In this document: in pieces, positions 24,700-24,715 of the stretch
Position numbering within the stretch: position 1 is the first letter of the stretch
Layout of the letters: each line of letters opens with the position of its first letter
Assembly (NCBI GenBank): GCA_018829865.1
Contig: JAHJTR010000038.1
Coordinates: 1 to 24,715 of the forward strand
Length of the DNA stretch: 24,715 nt
Direction: 5' to 3'
Source of the DNA: Patescibacteria group bacterium
Lineage (GTDB): Bacteria > Patescibacteriota > Gracilibacteria > UBA1369 > JAHJTR01
Translations under genes and position numbers: made by a program
The notes under the pieces: model-generated
What the model was told of the DNA's origin: nothing
The model's database searches: none
What the model saw: only the letters and a program-made list of their open reading frames with translations

Positions 24700-24715
24700 T
24701 TGGAGCCCGATGCAA
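24700..24715 (+). repeat. Small hairpin repeat, truncated copy 4
   Basis: TTGGAGCCCGATGCAA runs into the window end and matches the first half of copy 1 (GGAGCCCGATGCAA). The second arm should follow outside the window. Confidence 0.5.

Overview
The window looks like a chromosome segment of a Patescibacteria/CPR-type bacterium. Coding is AT-rich, most genes lack a clear Shine-Dalgarno, the tRNA genes encode CCA, and the 16S rRNA gene carries CPR-like departures from consensus, for example GTTCGGTTAAGTCC and GTCCGTAAACGAGC around E. coli position 1100. A Gracilibacteria/Peregrinibacteria-like lineage is my guess, with low confidence. UGA seems to be an ordinary stop: the AMMECR1 protein ends at TGA at its normal family length.

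Layout. 1-180: the end of a structured repeat abutting tRNA-Arg(TCT). 273-884: an unknown protein. 933-1787: a CDF metal exporter, then tRNA-Cys(GCA). 2076-3189: an IS30-family element with a frameshifted transposase. 3206-13030: a surface-protein region. It has a 2527-residue secreted protein (thrombospondin-3-like calcium repeats, about 14 unfamiliar ~40-residue repeats, 12 Ig-like ~78-residue repeats) behind a perfect TTGACA-N17-TATAAT promoter, and a 621-residue secreted protein joining a seven-bladed FG-GAP propeller to a left-handed beta-helix with a lysine on every third strand. 13046-14164: a convergent Ser/Thr kinase with a degenerate N-lobe. 14245-15968: a possible small RNA and two unknown proteins. 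16189-16853: three tandem copies of a structured repeat abutting tRNA-Lys(CTT), with compensatory changes in the stem arms.

16994-20353: a lipoprotein diverges from a RimK-like ATP-grasp ligase, with a CIRCE-like (HrcA) operator between them. MEMO-like (AmmeMemoRadiSam B) and AMMECR1 (A) proteins follow. 20416-21051: ClpP. 21141-23096: a 16S rRNA gene with two putative promoters, a boxA-like site and a 17-bp processing stem. No 23S gene follows within about 1.7 kb. The spacer instead holds an HNH endonuclease gene whose 3' end runs antisense into tRNA-Ala(TGC). tRNA-Ala and tRNA-Ile(GAT) lie on the strand opposite to 16S. The last 500 bases hold small hairpin repeats and a 71-bp tandem duplication.

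The best candidates for undescribed biology are the covarying tRNA-adjacent repeats, the propeller/beta-helix protein with its lysine ladder, the giant surface protein with its unfamiliar middle repeat, the CIRCE-like site at an unexpected locus, and the rearranged rRNA spacer.
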